A DNA stretch of 64,000 nt from Halomonas cupida (GTDB lineage: Bacteria; Pseudomonadota; Gammaproteobacteria; Pseudomonadales; Halomonadaceae): NCBI RefSeq assembly GCF_900142755.1, contig NZ_FRCA01000004.1, forward strand, positions 124,001-188,000, read 5' to 3'. Under the pieces are notes generated by a model. It saw only the letters and a list, made by a program, of their open reading frames with translations, was not told the DNA's origin and searched no databases. Shown piece by piece: positions 7,898 to 18,655 of the stretch (position 1 is its first letter; each line of letters begins with the position of its first letter). A program made the translations under genes and the position numbers.

Positions 7898-10159
7898 TCA
7901 GTCCTGAGGCGGCAGTAGATGCGCCAGCTGCCACTCTTGCATGCGCTCGGCCAGATGACGACGGATCGCCGTGGGAGATTCCAGCATCAAGGTTTCCTCG
8001 ACCAGCTGCGTCGCTGCCTGGTAAGTCACTCGGCGGATCGCCGCACGTACGCGAGGCAGGCTGGGAGCATTCATCGACAGGGTGTCAAAGCCCATGCCCA
8101 TCAACAACAGCGCACCGGCGGGATCACCGGCCAGTTCACCACATACCGATGCCGGGACACCGAGCTGCGCCGACTCTGTTGCCAGACGCTGCAGCGCCGA
8201 CAATACCGCTGGGTGACAGGAGTCGTAGAGATCCGCGACACGTGGATTATTGCGATCCACCGCCAGCAGATACTGGGTCAGGTCGTTGCTGCCGACGGAG
8301 AAGAAATCGACTCGTCTGGCCAGCGCTGCCAGCTGGTAGAGCGTTGCCGGAACCTCGAGCATGACACCAATGCGAGGACGTTCAACGGCACCTCCCTCCT
8401 CTCCCAGTTCGATGATGGCGCGATCAATCAACTTCAGCGCATCATCAACCTCATCGATGGTGGTCACCATCGGCAACAGGATCTGGAGGTTATTGAGCCC
8501 CTGGGAGGCCTTGAGCATGGCGCGTAACTGCACCATCAACACCTCGGGGTGATCGAGGGTGACACGAATGCCCCGCCAACCAAGGAAGGGATTGGCCTCT
8601 TCGATGGGGAAGTACGGCAGATCCTTGTCACCACCGATATCCAGTGTCCGCATCACCACCGGCAGCGGCGCAAAGCTGGACAGCTGATCGCGATACAGAC
8701 GCGTCTGCTCCTGCTCCCCCGGGAAGCGTTCGGTGATCATGAACGGCACTTCAGTGCGATACAGGCCCACCCCGCCAATGCGCGACTTGAGTGAGGCAAC
8801 GGTATCCACAGCGAGTCCGGTGTTGACCATCAACACCATCTCATGATTATCCGGTGTCGTGCTGGGCAGATCCTGCTCGTGTTCGAGCATCTCCGACAGG
8901 GCCAGCTCTTCGTCGATCAAGGTCTGATAATGGCTGACCAGTTCGGGAGTGGGACGCACGAACACTCGACCCCGGTGGCCATCCAGCACCAGCCGTGCCC
9001 CCCCAAGGCGAGGCATGGGCAGATCGACCATCCCCGAGACCAGAGGAATGCCCATGGCTCGAGCGATGATCGCCACATGGGAGTTGCTCGAGCCGCGCAG
9101 GGAAATCAAGCCACCAAGGCGCTCGCGTGGCACCTCGCCCAGCAAGGCAACACTGATCTCGTCGCCGATCAGAATGGTGTTGGGTGGATATTCATCCGGT
9201 TTGTCGGGTGACTCCTCCTGAAGATGAGCCAGCACGCGGCGACCGAGATCTCGCACATCCGCGGCACGCTCCTTGAGATAGTCATCGTTGACACGCTCGA
9301 GGTACTGCACATGGCGGCGCACGACGTCGGCCAGCGCCCCCGGTGCCCACTGGCCTTCACGAATACGTTTCTCGACTTCCTGAGACAACGCCGCCTCACC
9401 CAACATCTGCTGATAGACCTCGAACAACGCGAGCTCCTGGGCAGAAATACGGTTGGCCAGCCGCTCACCAGCGGCGCGGATCTCCTCCTTGACCTTGCCG
9501 ATGGCCAGTTGCAGGCGCTCGATCTCGAACTCGACATCGGTCGGCACCAGATCCGGCACACTATCGAGATCCGCCGGTGGCGACAGCACCACTGCTTCGC
9601 CGATGGCCATGCCCGGTGACGCGGCTATACCGATGAAGGTGGCCTGGCCGCCGGGCAGCGAGGGCCGCGTCAGGCCGCCGGTGGCAATGGCGTGTGCCAA
9701 CACACCGGCCAACTGAGCCGCCATGGTGACCAGAAAGGCCTCGTCAGCTTCGTCATAACGACGTCGCTCGGCCTGCTGAACGACCAACACTCCCAGCATG
9801 CGGCGCTGGTGAATAATCGGCACGCCGAGAAAACTGGAGTAGCGCTCCTCTCCGGTGGCCTCGAAATAGCGGAAGCTGGGGTGGGCCTGAGCGTCCTCGA
9901 GATTGAGCGGCTCCTCCCGGCGCGCCACAGTGCCGACCAGGCCTTCGCCAACCGGCAGTGCCACGCGACCGACGGCCTGGGTACGCAGACCGATGGTTTC
10001 CATCAGCACCAGTGCATCCTGCTCGGCATCAAACAGGTAGAAGGAACACACATCCGTACGCATTGCCTTGCGGATACGCCGGACCATGGTCGATAGCGCT
10101 GCGTCGAGGCTCCGCGCGCTGTTGACCTCCTGAATGATTCGTCGAAGGACGTCGAGCAT
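7898..10159 (-). CDS. ptsP: PTS-Ntr enzyme I (phosphoenolpyruvate-protein phosphotransferase)
   Basis: It takes phosphate from PEP and passes it to NPr, the nitrogen-related PTS that senses nitrogen status. An N-terminal GAF domain (about 1-165) precedes the enzyme I fold. The phosphohistidine lies in RGSSNSHVAIIARAMGIP (His361). The PEP-binding domain shows GLYRTEVPFM, GSNDLTQYLLAVDRNN and the active cysteine in SVCGELAGDP. The length of 753 residues matches E. coli PtsP. The gene lies 133 bases downstream of rppH on the same strand, the ptsP-rppH pairing common in gammaproteobacteria. Confidence 0.96.
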   Translation of the reverse strand: MLDVLRRIIQEVNSARSLDAALSTMVRRIRKAMRTDVCSFYLFDAEQDALVLMETIGLRTQAVGRVALPVGEGLVGTVARREEPLNLEDAQAHPSFRYFEATGEERYSSFLGVPIIHQRRMLGVLVVQQAERRRYDEADEAFLVTMAAQLAGVLAHAIATGGLTRPSLPGGQATFIGIAASPGMAIGEAVVLSPPADLDSVPDLVPTDVEFEIERLQLAIGKVKEEIRAAGERLANRISAQELALFEVYQQMLGEAALSQEVEKRIREGQWAPGALADVVRRHVQYLERVNDDYLKERAADVRDLGRRVLAHLQEESPDKPDEYPPNTILIGDEISVALLGEVPRERLGGLISLRGSSNSHVAIIARAMGIPLVSGMVDLPMPRLGGARLVLDGHRGRVFVRPTPELVSHYQTLIDEELALSEMLEHEQDLPSTTPDNHEMVLMVNTGLAVDTVASLKSRIGGVGLYRTEVPFMITERFPGEQEQTRLYRDQLSSFAPLPVVMRTLDIGGDKDLPYFPIEEANPFLGWRGIRVTLDHPEVLMVQLRAMLKASQGLNNLQILLPMVTTIDEVDDALKLIDRAIIELGEEGGAVERPRIGVMLEVPATLYQLAALARRVDFFSVGSNDLTQYLLAVDRNNPRVADLYDSCHPAVLSALQRLATESAQLGVPASVCGELAGDPAGALLLMGMGFDTLSMNAPSLPRVRAAIRRVTYQAATQLVEETLMLESPTAIRRHLAERMQEWQLAHLLPPQD

Positions 10160-10292
10160 ACTGAAAACCCTATGGCAGTGGCGGTTATCACCCCGGTGAG
10201 GAACGTCGTTTCGCCGACCTCACCCTGTTGTTCCTGGAGTCCGTTGCGGAAACTCTGGTTTTGGAACCCCTGGCTCCTGAGACTCGCATTAT

Positions 10293-10820
10293 TCAACCTC
10301 GTTGTTCTGCATATCCCCAGTGGTCAACCTGCTCATGTTCCAGCGCCAGGCTCTGGGCACGGGGCAGCAGCTCGCGCAATGCCCGTCGATATACCTCGCG
10401 CTTGAATGACACCACCTGTCCCAGTGGATACCAGTAACTGACCCAGCGCCAGCCATCGAATTCCGGCTTGGGAGTACCATCTACACAGATGCGGGTTTCC
10501 TGGCAACGGATTCGCAGCAGGAACCACTTCTGTTTCTGGCCGATACACACCGGGCGGGAGTGCGTACGTACCATGCGTCGCGGCAAGCGATAGCGCAGCC
10601 ATCCTCTGGTGCAGGCGAGAACCTCCACGTCATCAGCGGTCAGGCCGATTTCCTCGTGCAATTCTCTGAACAATGCCTGCTGAGGCGTCTCATTCGACTT
10701 GATGCCTCCCTGGGGAAACTGCCACGCATTCTGCCCTACCCGACGCGCCCAAAGCAGCTGCCCACAGTCGTTGACAATGATGATGCCAACATTGGGGCGA
10801 AAGCCGTCTGCGTCGATCAC
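10293..10820 (-). CDS. rppH: RNA 5'-pyrophosphohydrolase (Nudix)
   Basis: RppH removes pyrophosphate from 5'-triphosphorylated mRNA and so triggers RNase E-dependent decay. The Nudix box is complete: [20 protein letters not shown] followed by IGL. Other RppH blocks are [21 protein letters not shown] and [11 protein letters not shown] choose GTG at 10820, giving (M)[11 protein letters not shown], which aligns with the E. coli start MIDDDGYRPNVG and has AAGG upstream; a second in-frame GTG lies at 10829. It is transcribed towards ptsP and divergently from the HAD gene. Confidence 0.95.
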   Translation of the reverse strand: MIDADGFRPNVGIIIVNDCGQLLWARRVGQNAWQFPQGGIKSNETPQQALFRELHEEIGLTADDVEVLACTRGWLRYRLPRRMVRTHSRPVCIGQKQKWFLLRIRCQETRICVDGTPKPEFDGWRWVSYWYPLGQVVSFKREVYRRALRELLPRAQSLALEHEQVDHWGYAEQRG

Positions 10821-11046
10821 GGGCTTCACCTTATGAAGTCGATATTGGCTTCATTCTTCCACAATGGATTGAAGCGCATCAATACAACTTCTCGAACCCC
10901 TGCCAGCCTTCTGCCATAATCGCCGCCTTTGTGCGACCACCCCAGCGGCACAGAAGACGCAGATCTCCTTGGGGCAACCAGTCAGGGAAGCATCTCGAGA
11001 ACCCTGTACAGGGGGCCCTGGAGACCTTCTCAACGGACCATTCTCA

Positions 11047-11736
11047 ATGGACATTCCCAACGCAGAGGACACCCAAGTAGTGAGTCTGGCAATCTTCGAT
11101 CTCGACAATACCCTGCTCTCCATCGACAGTGATCACGCCTGGGGCGAGTTCCTGCTCGAACAGGGCGCCGTGGATCCCGTGGCCTATCGCGAGGCCAATG
11201 ACCGCTTCAAGAGAGACTATGACGCCGGTCAACTGGACATGAATGCCTTTCTCGAAGTGGCCCTCAAACCGCTGGCTGAAAACTCCATGGAACAACTGGC
11301 GGCCTGGCACCAGCAGTTCATGGCCAGCAAGATCGAACCCAACATCCTGCCCAGCGCCGAAGAGTTGATCGCCCGCCATCGCAGCCGCGGCGATACGTTA
11401 TTGATCATTACCGCGACCAATCGTTTCATCACAGGTCCCATTGCCGAGCGCCTGGGTATCGACGAATTGATCGCCGTGGAGCCGGAAATCGACAACGGGC
11501 GCTATACCGGCCGCGTCAATGGCGTGCCAAGTTTCCAGCAGGGCAAGGTCACTCGCCTCGAGCAGTGGCTGGAAAATCGCGATGACAGCCTTGAAGGCGC
11601 CTGGTTCTACAGCGACTCCCACAATGATCTGCCGCTGCTGGAACTGGTCGATCATCCCGTCGCTGTCGACCCTGACTCCCACCTGCGCCAGGTCGCGGAA
11701 TCCCGGGGCTGGAAGATCATCTCTCTGCGCGACTGA
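11047..11736 (+). CDS. HAD-superfamily (subfamily IB) phosphatase
   Basis: From ATG 11047 the product is 229 residues with the four HAD motifs in order: the nucleophile in FDLDNTLL, the threonine in LIITATN, a lysine in QQGKVTRLEQ, and YSDSHNDLPLLE. The helical cap between motifs I and II is of the subfamily IB type found in phosphoserine phosphatase relatives. The substrate is unknown. A similar HAD gene neighbours rppH in pseudomonads, which supports conserved context rather than function. A TTG at 10969 would extend the frame, but the added residues look non-coding. A large bidirectional terminator follows. Confidence 0.85.
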   Translation: MDIPNAEDTQVVSLAIFDLDNTLLSIDSDHAWGEFLLEQGAVDPVAYREANDRFKRDYDAGQLDMNAFLEVALKPLAENSMEQLAAWHQQFMASKIEPNILPSAEELIARHRSRGDTLLIITATNRFITGPIAERLGIDELIAVEPEIDNGRYTGRVNGVPSFQQGKVTRLEQWLENRDDSLEGAWFYSDSHNDLPLLELVDHPVAVDPDSHLRQVAESRGWKIISLRD

Positions 11737-11778
11737 TACGGCTCTACACCGTCAGTCCAGGCAACATTTTCAGCGCAC

Positions 11779-11858
11779 GCAAAAAGCAAAAAGCAAAAAG
11801 CCCCGTCACTCGATCGCAGTTGAACGGATCCCGCTTCAACTGCTCCCGGTGACGGGGC
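11779..11858. terminator. Bidirectional terminator between the HAD gene and mdh
   Basis: The outer stem GCCCCGTCAC (11800-11809) pairs perfectly with GTGACGGGGC (11849-11858). An inner stem GCAGTTGAA (11816-11824) pairs with TTCAACTGC (11835-11843). To the left lies AAAAAGC repeated three times (period 7), which reads as T-tracts on the minus strand for mdh. CTTTCG follows on the plus strand for the HAD gene. Confidence 0.85.
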
Positions 11859-11924
11859 CTTTCGTGTCGATGGATGGCGGCTGCCGACGGTCCGATGCCA
11901 CAGCATCAGCGGAGCAGCCGCCAC

Positions 11925-11952
11925 TCAGCCATCAGCCATCAGCCATCAGCCA
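11925..11952. repeat. Heptamer array overlapping the mdh stop codon
   Basis: TCAGCCA is repeated four times with period 7, and the mdh stop codon (11946-11948) is part of the array. On the minus strand the array reads as repeated GCTGATG, so several further stop codons follow the real one. Confidence 0.9.
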
Positions 11953-12920
11953 AGCAGATGTTCCACTGCCGCACGCTCCTCGCGCAGCTCCTGCTCGGTG
12001 GCCTGCATGCGACCACGGCTGAATTCATCAACCTCGAGTCCCTGCACGATCTCGTACTTGCCGCCCTGGCACTTGACCGGGTAGGAGTACATGATGCCCG
12101 GCTCGACGCCGTAGCTACCGTCAGACGGAATACCCATGCTGACGATGCCGTCGCTGCCCAGCGCCCAATCGCGCATATGGTCAATGGCGGCAGAGGCAGC
12201 AGAAGCGGCAGAAGAAGCACCGCGAGCCTTGATGATGGCGGCGCCACGCTGCTGGACGGTCGGGATGAAGTCATTCTCGTACCAGTCGCGCTCGACCAGA
12301 TCGAAAGCCGCCTTGCCATCAACGGTGCAGTGAGACAGATCCGGGTACTGAGTGGCGCTGTGGTTGCCCCACACGATCATGTTCTCGACGTCGGTGACAT
12401 GCTTGCCGGTCTTCTGGGCCAGCTGGCTCTTGGCGCGGTTGTGATCCAGACGCATCATCGCGGTGAACTGACCCGAGTCAAGGTCCGGCGCATTGCAGGA
12501 AGCAATCAACGCATTGGTGTTGGCCGGGTTACCGACGACCAGGACGCGGATGTCACGGCTGGCGTTGTCATTGATGGCCTTGCCCTGCACCGAGAAGATC
12601 GCCGCGTTGGCTTCGAGCAGGTCCTTGCGCTCCATGCCCGGGCCACGCGGACGCGCGCCAACCAGCAGAGCGAAGTCGGCATCCTTGAAGGCAACATTGG
12701 GGTCATCAGTGGCGACGATGTCCTGAACCAGCGGGAAGGCGCAGTCGTTGAGCTCCATCACCACACCGTTCAGGGCCTCCATGGCCGGAGTGATCTCGAG
12801 CAGCTGCAGAATCACCGGCTGGTCCGGGCCCAGCATGTCGCCAGAGGCGATACGGAAGGCAAGGGAGTAGCTGATCTGACCGGCAGCACCGGTGATGGCA
12901 ATACGTACGGGGTCTTTCAT
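11946..12920 (-). CDS. mdh: Malate dehydrogenase (type 2, cytosolic-like)
   Basis: It oxidises malate to oxaloacetate with NAD in the TCA cycle. The nucleotide-binding [10 protein letters not shown], the loop [16 protein letters not shown] with substrate-binding arginines, [21 protein letters not shown] and the catalytic histidine in [11 protein letters not shown] place it in the ~325-residue group 2 family rather than the shorter E. coli-type Mdh. Two ATGs are adjacent (12923, 12920). The second has the better distance to the AAGGAG site and gives 324 residues. A promoter-like pair lies at 13045-13073 and a strong bidirectional terminator beyond the gene. Confidence 0.96.
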   Translation of the reverse strand: MKDPVRIAITGAAGQISYSLAFRIASGDMLGPDQPVILQLLEITPAMEALNGVVMELNDCAFPLVQDIVATDDPNVAFKDADFALLVGARPRGPGMERKDLLEANAAIFSVQGKAINDNASRDIRVLVVGNPANTNALIASCNAPDLDSGQFTAMMRLDHNRAKSQLAQKTGKHVTDVENMIVWGNHSATQYPDLSHCTVDGKAAFDLVERDWYENDFIPTVQQRGAAIIKARGASSAASAASAAIDHMRDWALGSDGIVSMGIPSDGSYGVEPGIMYSYPVKCQGGKYEIVQGLEVDEFSRGRMQATEQELREERAAVEHLLG

Positions 12921-13044
12921 CATGGCTCCTTGGGATTTGTCGCCGCGAGGGAGGCCCGGAGGTTCAGGATGACGGAAATGTCAGGGAGACAGGCCAGCCG
13001 AAGCACCTTCCCCTCTTCAGGCTACGTTGTTCGGGACGCGCCAA

Positions 13045-13073
13045 ATCTTATGCCTGTCATGTCCAAAACTCAA
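13045..13073 (-). promoter_or_regulatory. Candidate sigma-70 promoter for mdh
   Basis: On the minus strand, TTGAGT (13073-13068) and TAAGAT (13050-13045) are separated by 17 bases. It is the best -35/-10 pair in the 230-base gap and lies about 125 bases before the mdh start. It was found by eye only. Confidence 0.45.
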
Positions 13074-13153
13074 TTCGCCTGGGCAGGACCCTGACAGATG
13101 CCAGCGTCCCGCGACACGGATTCACCGTGCAGCCCCCAACAGCAGACCTGTCG

Positions 13154-13636
13154 TCAGGAAACGCCTTCCACCGGTGCATGCGCCTGATGCAGGCGTTGAA
13201 TCAATTGGTCCTCGAGAGCAAAGCGCTCACGCAGGCCCTTCTTGAGGCGATCCAGCCAGGCGGGAAGACGTGCCAGATAATGCTGGCAGCGCACCGGTGT
13301 GGCGTAATCCTGATCGAAGGACAACACCAGCTCGGTGGACATCTCCAGGCGTTCGAGCAGCCTGTCCGCCAGTTGCAGAGCCTCACTGTCGTCGAAGGCC
13401 CGGGCTTCTTCGCGAAGCTGCGGATAGACCTCGAAGTGGCCAGCGCTGATGTAATCCATCAGCGTCTCGCTGAAGGCATCAACCCGTGACCGAGTGATGG
13501 TTTCGAGATCAGCGTCACAGGAATCATCGAGCCGGGAAAGCACTTCCACCAGCTGCTGGCGCTGGTCCAGCCAGCGGTCGATCAGTTGATGAACGCCGCC
13601 CCAACGTTCACGGGCAGACTTGCAGTCTTCGAGCAT
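13154..13636 (-). CDS. rsd: Rsd/AlgQ anti-sigma-70 regulator
   Basis: Rsd (AlgQ in Pseudomonas) binds the housekeeping sigma factor in stationary phase and favours alternative sigma factors. The start MLEDCKSARERWGGVHQLIDRWL is nearly identical to the family's N terminus, and the all-helical 160-residue length fits. ATG 13636 is chosen because GGAG precedes it and because homologues begin there; an ATG at 13660 would add eight residues. It is a single gene between dsbB and mdh. Confidence 0.93.
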   Translation of the reverse strand: MLEDCKSARERWGGVHQLIDRWLDQRQQLVEVLSRLDDSCDADLETITRSRVDAFSETLMDYISAGHFEVYPQLREEARAFDDSEALQLADRLLERLEMSTELVLSFDQDYATPVRCQHYLARLPAWLDRLKKGLRERFALEDQLIQRLHQAHAPVEGVS

Positions 13637-13735
13637 GGGAGTCTCCGTTGCGATTGCCATCCATCTCGGTTTGAGCGGAACAACAGAGTCTCCCCAGAAA
13701 GCGGTCCTGTCAATCCATCAACAGTAACTGCTTGT

Positions 13736-14260
13736 TCAGCCGTTCCAGCGATAGCCACAGCCGCGCATACGACCACAGCACATCATCGCCACGGGGATCA
13801 GCAACAGCACCACGAAACCGATCATCGTCCAACCCGGCAGCGACAAACCCAGCAGTCGAGCACCGACTTCCGCACACTCACCGGAGCCGGAAAGCACCGT
13901 GGATACCACCTGCTGCATGGGCAGCACATCCAGCATGTAGTCGAGCCCGGGACCGCAACTGGGTACCTCGTCTGCCGGTAGAGACTGCAGCCACAGATGA
14001 CGCCCCGCCAACGCGATTCCACCGATCACCGGAAGCGCTGCCAACAGGCCATAGAGCACACCACCGAGGCGCGACGTCGGTGCGTGCAGCATGGCGATGA
14101 GGAACACCACACCAGCGATGATCACCGCGACACGCTGAAACACACAGAGCGGACAGGGCGTCAGTCCGAAACCGTGCTCCAGCACCAGCGCCACCGCCAT
14201 CATCAATACGCAGAAGACAAACCCCAACAGGCTCCATTGACGCAGATTCCATTCGCTCAT
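13736..14260 (-). CDS. dsbB: Disulfide bond formation protein B
   Basis: DsbB reoxidises DsbA and passes electrons to quinone in the inner membrane. The 174-residue protein has four membrane helices and both redox cysteine pairs: Cys36-Pro-Leu-Cys39 in the first periplasmic loop and Cys102/Cys129 in the second. The quinone-site region LCVFQRVAV is also present. Its ATG overlaps the gshA stop (TGATG), so the two genes are probably coupled, a pairing that links glutathione synthesis with periplasmic thiol oxidation. Confidence 0.95.
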   Translation of the reverse strand: MSEWNLRQWSLLGFVFCVLMMAVALVLEHGFGLTPCPLCVFQRVAVIIAGVVFLIAMLHAPTSRLGGVLYGLLAALPVIGGIALAGRHLWLQSLPADEVPSCGPGLDYMLDVLPMQQVVSTVLSGSGECAEVGARLLGLSLPGWTMIGFVVLLLIPVAMMCCGRMRGCGYRWNG

Positions 14261-15924
14261 CAGCGACGCTCTCCAGTTACCTTCGATTGCTCCTCGGCTT
14301 CCCGAGGCGGTTCCATTGGGCTCAACGCCCGTGATTGACGCGCTCGCTCGAAATAGTCGGCCAGAAAGTCAGCGAAGCTGAAACTGTCCGCTGCCTCGAT
14401 GTCGCGCTGCTGCTGATGAGAGGTTTCGACCAGTTGATCGAGCATCGGCTCCCGTGCGCGATTGATGGGCGTCTCGACGAGGCCAGCAGCCTGCTCCTGG
14501 GCGATGGCGACCATGGCATCGCTGTAGTCCTCATCGCCCTCCACAAGACGGGCCATGAGGCGCGCAGAAGGCGTCAACGAGGGATCGGTGAGACGCGGAG
14601 CCAATTCAGCGAGCGCCTCGGCATGCGGACGCCCCTCCTCGAGTTGATCGAGCAGCTCCGCGACCTGCTCCAACTGGGCAAAGATATCCTGTCCCCAGTC
14701 ACTCAAGCTGCGGCGCTGGCCGCGATCAACAAGCTGCAGGCCCGGCTCGCGCCCACGCTCAACCACCAGACGGCGGTTGTCGTCGAGATGATCGCACTCC
14801 TGATCGCTGATCCAGGGACTTTCCGAGAGCAGGCACCACATCAGGAAGGTGTCGACGAAGCGAATCTCGGTGGCATCGAGGCCCAGCGGAGAAAAAGGAT
14901 TGATATCGAGACAGCGCACCTCGATGTATTCGACGCCGCGCGCCTCCAGCGCCTGGCTTGGCGTCTCGTCGTGACGTGCGACCCGCTTGGGGCGAATATC
15001 ACTGTAGTACTCGTTCTCGATCTGCAGAATGCTGGCGTTGAGCTGCTGCCAGTCATCACCGTCACGCACGCCCAGCGCCTCATAGCCGGGCCAACTGGTG
15101 GAAATGGCATTGCGCAGCGTATTGACGTAGTTCGACAACGAGTTGAAGCAGATCTTGAGCTGATCCTGCACCTTGTTCTGATACCCCAGGTCCGACATGC
15201 GCAGACTGGTCGCCAAGGGCGACAGCAGGGTGCGACGCGCATGACGCTGGAGCCCTTTCGGCACATTGCCGTCAGGCAGGAAGCTCTGATCCAGAGCCGG
15301 TGATGCGCCGAACAGATAGAGCAGCAGCCAGCTGTGGCGACGGAAGTTGCGAATCAGGTCGAAATAGCGCGCCGAGCGATAGTCATCGAGAGATGACTCC
15401 TCGCGCTCGTCGAGCGTCTTGAGCAGATTCCACAGGTCATCGGGGATCGAGACATTGTAGTGCACCCCGGCGATCGACTGCATGATGCGCCCATAGCGCA
15501 CATCCAGCCCCTTGCGATAGACATGTTTCATGGTGCCGACATTGGAACTGCCGAAATCGGCGATCGGTACACTGTCGTTGCCGTTGAGGCGAGACGGCAT
15601 GCTGCCCGGCCAGACCCACTCGCCCTCCAGGTGGCGATAGGTGAAGCGGTGCAGGTCCGCGAGGAACTCCAGCGCCTCATCCGGGCGGGTGTAGACCGGA
15701 GTGATGTACTCCAACAGCGCCTCGGAATAGTCCGTGGTGATGTGGGGATGGGTCAGCTTGGAGCCGAGTGCCGGAGGGTGCGGAGTCGCGGAGATTTCGC
15801 CATTCCGGTTGACCCTGAGCCCCTCCTTCTCGATACCGCGTCTGAGTCGGCCAAAGCGTCGTGCAGCGGCAGGGCCCCGCAGACGATTGAGGAGTGATGA
15901 TAACTTAGTCGACAAGATGAACAC
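14260..15924 (-). CDS. gshA: Glutamate-cysteine ligase
   Basis: It joins glutamate and cysteine, the first and rate-limiting step of glutathione synthesis. Family features are RRGIEKEGLRVNRNGEIS, TDYSEALLEYITP, EWVWPGSMPSRL, YGRIMQSIAGVHYN and EVRCLDINPFSP. At 554 residues it is somewhat longer than E. coli GshA (518), mainly at the C terminus. The start is GTG at 15924; a TTG at 15915 is an alternative. It leads a two-gene unit with dsbB. Confidence 0.95.
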   Translation of the reverse strand: MFILSTKLSSLLNRLRGPAAARRFGRLRRGIEKEGLRVNRNGEISATPHPPALGSKLTHPHITTDYSEALLEYITPVYTRPDEALEFLADLHRFTYRHLEGEWVWPGSMPSRLNGNDSVPIADFGSSNVGTMKHVYRKGLDVRYGRIMQSIAGVHYNVSIPDDLWNLLKTLDEREESSLDDYRSARYFDLIRNFRRHSWLLLYLFGASPALDQSFLPDGNVPKGLQRHARRTLLSPLATSLRMSDLGYQNKVQDQLKICFNSLSNYVNTLRNAISTSWPGYEALGVRDGDDWQQLNASILQIENEYYSDIRPKRVARHDETPSQALEARGVEYIEVRCLDINPFSPLGLDATEIRFVDTFLMWCLLSESPWISDQECDHLDDNRRLVVERGREPGLQLVDRGQRRSLSDWGQDIFAQLEQVAELLDQLEEGRPHAEALAELAPRLTDPSLTPSARLMARLVEGDEDYSDAMVAIAQEQAAGLVETPINRAREPMLDQLVETSHQQQRDIEAADSFSFADFLADYFERARQSRALSPMEPPREAEEQSKVTGERR

Positions 15925-15973
15925 CCCGTGTCAGGAAGAGACTCATGGGCCTGCTTCGGGTGGCAAGGATGAA

Positions 15974-15993
15974 ACGGGCGCCTGTGCGCCCGT
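15974..15993 (-). terminator. Terminator hairpin downstream of tex
   Basis: ACGGGCGC (15974-15981) pairs with GCGCCCGT (15986-15993) around CTGT. On the minus strand the stem is followed by TTTC. It sits 26 bases past the tex stop and also lies in the gshA leader. Confidence 0.65.
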
Positions 15994-16019
15994 AGATTAT
16001 GGGAATGCTGGCCGAGGAT

Positions 16020-18389
16020 TCAAGAACGCTTCTGCTTTGCCTTGAGCAGCGCTGCTCCCAGCGCCCCCACCGGTGCTGCCGCTTCCTCGCGACGCCCCTG
16101 TTCACGCCGACGTCCGTCGCGGCCGCCACTTCCTCGACCGGCACTTTCTCGACTACCACGACGACGAGGCGCCTGACGCTCACCGGCATCAGCCTCTCCC
16201 GGCTGGTCGTCCAGACGCATGGACAGTCCGACACGTGCACGCTCGAGATCGATACTCATGACCTTGACCTTGACGATATCACCGGCCTTCACCACGGTGC
16301 GTGGGTCCTCGATGAAGCGGTCCGACAACGCCGAGATATGGACCAGGCCGTCCTGGTGCACACCGATATCGACGAAAGCACCGAAGTGAGTCACATTGGT
16401 CACGCTGCCCTCGAGCACCATACCCGGCTCGAGATCCTTGAGCGTCTCGACGCCCTCACGGAACTCGGCAGCCTTGAACTCGGGACGCGGGTCACGGCCC
16501 GGCTTGTCCAGCTCGCTGATGATATCGGTGACCGTCGGCACCCCGAAACGCTCGTCGGCGAAGTCTGTCGGCTTCAACGCCTTGAGGGTACTGCTGTCGC
16601 CGATCAGTGCCGACAGTTCCCGGCCGTTGCGCTCAGCAATACGCTCCACCAGCGGGTAGGCCTCCGGGTGCACGGCACTGGCATCCAGCGGGTTATCGCC
16701 GTTCATGATACGCAGGAAGCCCGCACACTGCTCGAAGGTCCTGGGGCCCAGGCGCGAGACATCCAGCAGATCACGGCGGTTGCGGAAGGCACCAGCGGCA
16801 TTGCGTCGTGCCACAATGTTCTCGGCCAGCGCAGGGTTGAGGCCCGCCACTCGCGACAGAAGCGCCGAGGAGGCAGTATTGAGATCAACGCCCACGGCGT
16901 TGACACAGTCCTCGATCACCTTTTCCAGGCTTCTTGACAACTGTACCTGAGAAACATCGTGCTGATACTGGCCTACCCCGATCGACTTGGGCTCGATCTT
17001 GACCAGTTCGGCCAGGGGGTCCTGTAGACGGCGCGCAATCGACACCGCACCACGGATGGTGACATCGAGGTCCGGCAATTCCTTCGAGGCATACTCGGAG
17101 GCCGAGTACACCGAAGCGCCAGCCTCGGACACCATGACCTTCGACAGGCGCCGGTCCTTGAGCATCTTGACCAGGTCGGCCGCCAGCTTGTCAGTCTCGC
17201 GACTGGCGGTGCCATTGCCGACGGCAATCAGCTCGACATCATGCTTCGTCACCAGCTTCGCCAGCTCGGCAAGGGACGCATCCCACTGGTTACGCGGCGC
17301 ATGGGGGAAAATCGTGCCCTGCTCGAGGAACTGCCCGGTGGCATCAACCACGGCCACCTTGCAGCCGGTCCGCAGCCCCGGATCGATGGCCAGGGTCGCA
17401 CGGGGCCCAGCCGGCGCCGCCAGCAACAGATCCTTGAGGTTGGCAGCGAAGACGTCGATGGCATCGCCCTCGGCACGCTCACGCAGCCGCCCCATCAGCT
17501 CGGTTTCGATATGGGTGTAGAGCTTGACGCGCCAGGTCCAGCGCACCACTTCACCCAGCCAGCGATCCGCCGGGCGCCCTTCATCGGTCACACCGACATG
17601 ACGAGCAATCGTGACCTGAGCGGGATGAAGTGGTGCCTCATCTTCACCAGGCAGACGCAGGGTCAGTGCCAATACGCCCTCGTTGCGACCACGGAACATT
17701 GCCAGAGCGCGGTGCGACGGCACTTTTGCCAGAGCTTCGTCATGCTCGAAGTAATCGGAGAACTTGGCACCTTCCTGTTCCTTGCCACCAATCACTCGGC
17801 TGGACAGCTGGCCTTCATTCCACAGTCGCTCGCGCAATGCACCGACCAGCTCGGCATCCTCAGCGAAACGCTCCATCAGGATCTGCTTGGCACCATCCAG
17901 GGCAGTCTTGGCATCCTCGATGGCCGGAATATCGCCCTCTGCCGCACGCAGGTAGCCCTGCGCCTCGCTTTCCGGGTCGAGCATGGGATTGGCCAGCAAC
18001 GCGTCGGCAAGAGGCTCCAGCCCCGCTTCGCGTGCGATCTGCGCCTTGGTACGACGCTTCTTGCGGTAGGGAAGATAGAGATCCTCGAGGCGCTGCTTGG
18101 TATCCGCCTCACGGATACTCGCCGCCAGCTCGGCGGTCAGTTTGCCCTGCTCATCGATGGCTGCCAGAACGGTGCTACGGCGCTCCTCAAGCTCACGCAG
18201 ATAACCGAGGCGCTCCTCGAGCTGACGAAGCTGAGAGTCGTCCAGAGCGCCGGTAACTTCCTTGCGGTAGCGAGCGATGAAAGGCACTGTTGCGCCGCCA
18301 TCCAGCAACTCTACGGTAGCCGCAACCTGTGAATTCCTGACCGACAGTTCATCGGCCAGACGTGCAATGATCCTGGCGTTTGCGTCCAT
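16020..18389 (-). CDS. tex: Tex transcription accessory protein (S1 domain)
   Basis: Tex is a nucleic acid-binding protein associated with transcription and tolerance of toxin overexpression. The frame carries the N-terminal helical region ([17 protein letters not shown]), a YqgF-like core ([17 protein letters not shown]), helix-hairpin-helix segments ([18 protein letters not shown]) and a C-terminal S1 RNA-binding domain ([20 protein letters not shown]). A basic Arg/Gly-rich tail ends the protein. ATG 18389 (789 residues) has AGGG upstream; a start ten codons earlier has no such site. Confidence 0.95.
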   Translation of the reverse strand: MDANARIIARLADELSVRNSQVAATVELLDGGATVPFIARYRKEVTGALDDSQLRQLEERLGYLRELEERRSTVLAAIDEQGKLTAELAASIREADTKQRLEDLYLPYRKKRRTKAQIAREAGLEPLADALLANPMLDPESEAQGYLRAAEGDIPAIEDAKTALDGAKQILMERFAEDAELVGALRERLWNEGQLSSRVIGGKEQEGAKFSDYFEHDEALAKVPSHRALAMFRGRNEGVLALTLRLPGEDEAPLHPAQVTIARHVGVTDEGRPADRWLGEVVRWTWRVKLYTHIETELMGRLRERAEGDAIDVFAANLKDLLLAAPAGPRATLAIDPGLRTGCKVAVVDATGQFLEQGTIFPHAPRNQWDASLAELAKLVTKHDVELIAVGNGTASRETDKLAADLVKMLKDRRLSKVMVSEAGASVYSASEYASKELPDLDVTIRGAVSIARRLQDPLAELVKIEPKSIGVGQYQHDVSQVQLSRSLEKVIEDCVNAVGVDLNTASSALLSRVAGLNPALAENIVARRNAAGAFRNRRDLLDVSRLGPRTFEQCAGFLRIMNGDNPLDASAVHPEAYPLVERIAERNGRELSALIGDSSTLKALKPTDFADERFGVPTVTDIISELDKPGRDPRPEFKAAEFREGVETLKDLEPGMVLEGSVTNVTHFGAFVDIGVHQDGLVHISALSDRFIEDPRTVVKAGDIVKVKVMSIDLERARVGLSMRLDDQPGEADAGERQAPRRRGSRESAGRGSGGRDGRRREQGRREEAAAPVGALGAALLKAKQKRS

Positions 18390-18467
18390 GAATACCCTGA
18401 CATTCCGACTTCTAGACAAGTGGCGCTCAAGGTATCACAAAGCGAACCTTCGCGGGCACTGCCTGCG

Positions 18468-18628
18468 GAGCTGTAAGCTGTAAGTTTCGAGCTGTAAGCC
18501 GTACATCACAGAACTGATACCTCTCCGTCCGGTAGCAAGTGTGCACAAGCATTTACTACTTACTGCTCACATCCCCATAGCCCAAGGTTACTTACAACTT
18601 ATAGCTTATAGCTTATAGCTTATAGCTC
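18468..18628. repeat. Heptamer-repeat intergenic element (B) between tex and msrB
   Basis: The left end has GAGCTGTAAGCTGTAAG plus a further GAGCTGTAAG. The right end has CTTATAG repeated four times with period 7. The two ends are roughly inverted relative to each other and could pair. No two-hairpin core is seen here, so this copy looks like a diverged or partial member of the family at 3968, 24390 and 31216. Confidence 0.65.
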
Positions 18629-18655
18629 TGGCCCCAGACTAATCGGTGCTGTGTC